Shown one piece after another: positions 63,171 to 64,000 of a stretch of DNA of 64,000 bases. The position numbers and the translations under genes were made by a program. The notes beneath the pieces are model-generated. The model had not been told where the DNA came from and searched no databases. It was given only the letters and a program-made list of their open reading frames with translations. Each line of letters opens with the position of its first letter. Positions within the stretch are counted from its first letter, which is position 1. Origin of the DNA: Imbroritus primus (GTDB lineage Bacteria > Pseudomonadota > Gammaproteobacteria > Burkholderiales > Burkholderiaceae); NCBI GenBank assembly GCA_000272025.2, contig AKCV02000025.1:310001-374000 (forward strand), read 5' to 3'.

Positions 63171-64000
63171 ATGCGGGCAGCGGTGCTGGTACTCGCCCTG
63201 TCCGCGCCGGCCCTGGTCGGGGCCCAGACGCCTGCACCGCCCGATGCGCCGCGTACCGATGCACTGCGGACAGAGGCCCGCGCCGCCGCGACCACGCACG
63301 AATTCCGCCTGCGCAACGGCTTGCGCCTGATCGTGAGAGAGGATCATCGCGCGCCCACCGTGGTCCACCAGGTGTGGTACCGCGCCGGGAGCGTGGATGA
63401 GGTAAGCGGTACCACCGGGGTCGCGCACATGCTCGAGCACATGATGTTTCGTGGTACGCCAGCCTATCCGGCCGGTACCTTCTCACGCATCGTGGCCGAA
63501 CTGGGCGGGCGTGACAATGCGATGACCAGCCGGGATTACACGATGTATTACCAGCAGGCCGAGAAATCGCACCTGCCGAAGCTGATGGCGATGGAAGCCG
63601 ACCGCATGGCGAATCTCAAGATGGCGCCGGACGATTTCAGCCGCGAGATGAAGGTCGTCATGGAAGAGCGGCGCCTGCGGACCGACGACTCGCCCAGCGG
63701 CACGCTGTTCGAGCAATTGATGGCGAACATGTATGTCGCATCGCCATACCGTCATCCGATCGTCGGCTGGATGGATGACCTGCAGCACATGACGCTTGAC
63801 GATGCCCTGGATTGGTATCGACGCTGGTACACGCCCGCCAACGCGGTGGTGGTCGTGGCGGGCGACGTCGATCCGCAGGCGGTGCGTGCCATGGCGGAGC
63901 GGACCTATGGCCGTGTCGCCACACGGCCGCTGCCTGCGCGCACACTCCGCGAGGAGCCGCCGCAAAAGGGCATCAAGCGTATTGCCGTGAAGGTGCCGGC
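63171..64000 (+). CDS. M16-family zinc metallopeptidase (pitrilysin type), 3' truncated by window
   Basis: The N-terminal 276 residues of an exported M16 peptidase. A signal peptide (MRAAVLVLALSAPALVGAQ) precedes FRLRNGLRLIVREDHRAPTV and the inverted zinc motif HMLEHMMFRGT (HxxEH: two ligands and the catalytic Glu). The third-ligand region EMKVVMEERRLRTDD follows. The frame is open to the window end. The ATG at 63171 begins a classic signal peptide; in-frame ATGs at 63093 and 63066 would add an Arg-rich leader and cannot be excluded. In relatives a second M16 gene usually follows. Confidence 0.88.
   Translation, partial: MRAAVLVLALSAPALVGAQTPAPPDAPRTDALRTEARAAATTHEFRLRNGLRLIVREDHRAPTVVHQVWYRAGSVDEVSGTTGVAHMLEHMMFRGTPAYPAGTFSRIVAELGGRDNAMTSRDYTMYYQQAEKSHLPKLMAMEADRMANLKMAPDDFSREMKVVMEERRLRTDDSPSGTLFEQLMANMYVASPYRHPIVGWMDDLQHMTLDDALDWYRRWYTPANAVVVVAGDVDPQAVRAMAERTYGRVATRPLPARTLREEPPQKGIKRIAVKVP

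Overview
The window is a contiguous, GC-rich, gene-dense piece of a betaproteobacterial chromosome, most likely Burkholderiales and close to the Ralstonia/Cupriavidus group. Supporting signs are two Bug-type tripartite-tricarboxylate receptors, the regulatory PTS set (EIIA-HPr-EI) behind gshAB, the gpmA/rhodanese/grxC/secB/gpsA/trmL/comF neighbourhood, a coxB-coxA-ctaG-coxC-surf1-ctaA-ctaB-sco cluster ending at rpoH, and a CIRCE element in front of rpoH. The genus is inferred from gene order and family membership only.

Layout. 1-5.7 kb: end of a Bug receptor, comM and ubiK (minus strand), then an outer-membrane protein-glnK-amtB operon behind a sigma-54-type promoter. 6.4-11.4 kb: gshA-gshB, then EIIA-ptsH-ptsI. 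11.5-12.5 kb: bfd and bfr behind a Fur-box-like promoter. 12.7-16.1 kb (minus): gpmA, C-terminal processing protease, moeB/thiF. 16.2-20.2 kb: rhodanese, grxC, secB, gpsA, a second Bug receptor, and trmL (minus).

20.3-35.5 kb is the unusual part: about fifteen genes lying between trmL and comF. Nearly all encode proteins with a signal peptide or membrane segment. Two of them are caspase-like (peptidase C14) proteins with intact His/Cys dyads, one carrying DUF4384-like C-terminal sequence and one carrying some thirteen WD40 repeats. The WD40-caspase sits at the end of an operon with an ECF sigma factor, a membrane anti-sigma-like protein and a glycine-zipper protein. A divergent plus-strand operon encodes a paralogous pair of secreted proteins, an exported YD/RHS-repeat protein and two small proteins with paired CX10C motifs. 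I know of no described system with this composition; it is the main candidate for something new here. No integrase, tRNA or flanking repeat was seen.

35.7-48 kb: comF, a BioC-like methyltransferase, a DUF2244 protein, then the cytochrome c oxidase and heme A biosynthesis cluster, including a 46-residue assembly protein. 48.1-50.2 kb: rpoH (minus, CIRCE) and pirin. 50.2-55.4 kb (minus): nasT-nrtA-nrtB-nrtC-ybiB. The nrtA leader has a sigma-54-type promoter, an NtrC-like site, a candidate ANTAR hexaloop and an intrinsic terminator ending at the nrtA Shine-Dalgarno, which points to nitrogen control plus NasT antitermination. 55.5-56.9 kb: fumarylacetoacetase-family hydrolase and zeta-class GST isomerase. 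57-61.4 kb: a 1491-residue protein I do not recognise. 61.8-64 kb: ftsY and the start of an M16 zinc peptidase that runs off the window.

All calls come from reading translated sequence, motifs and gene order. No database search was run.
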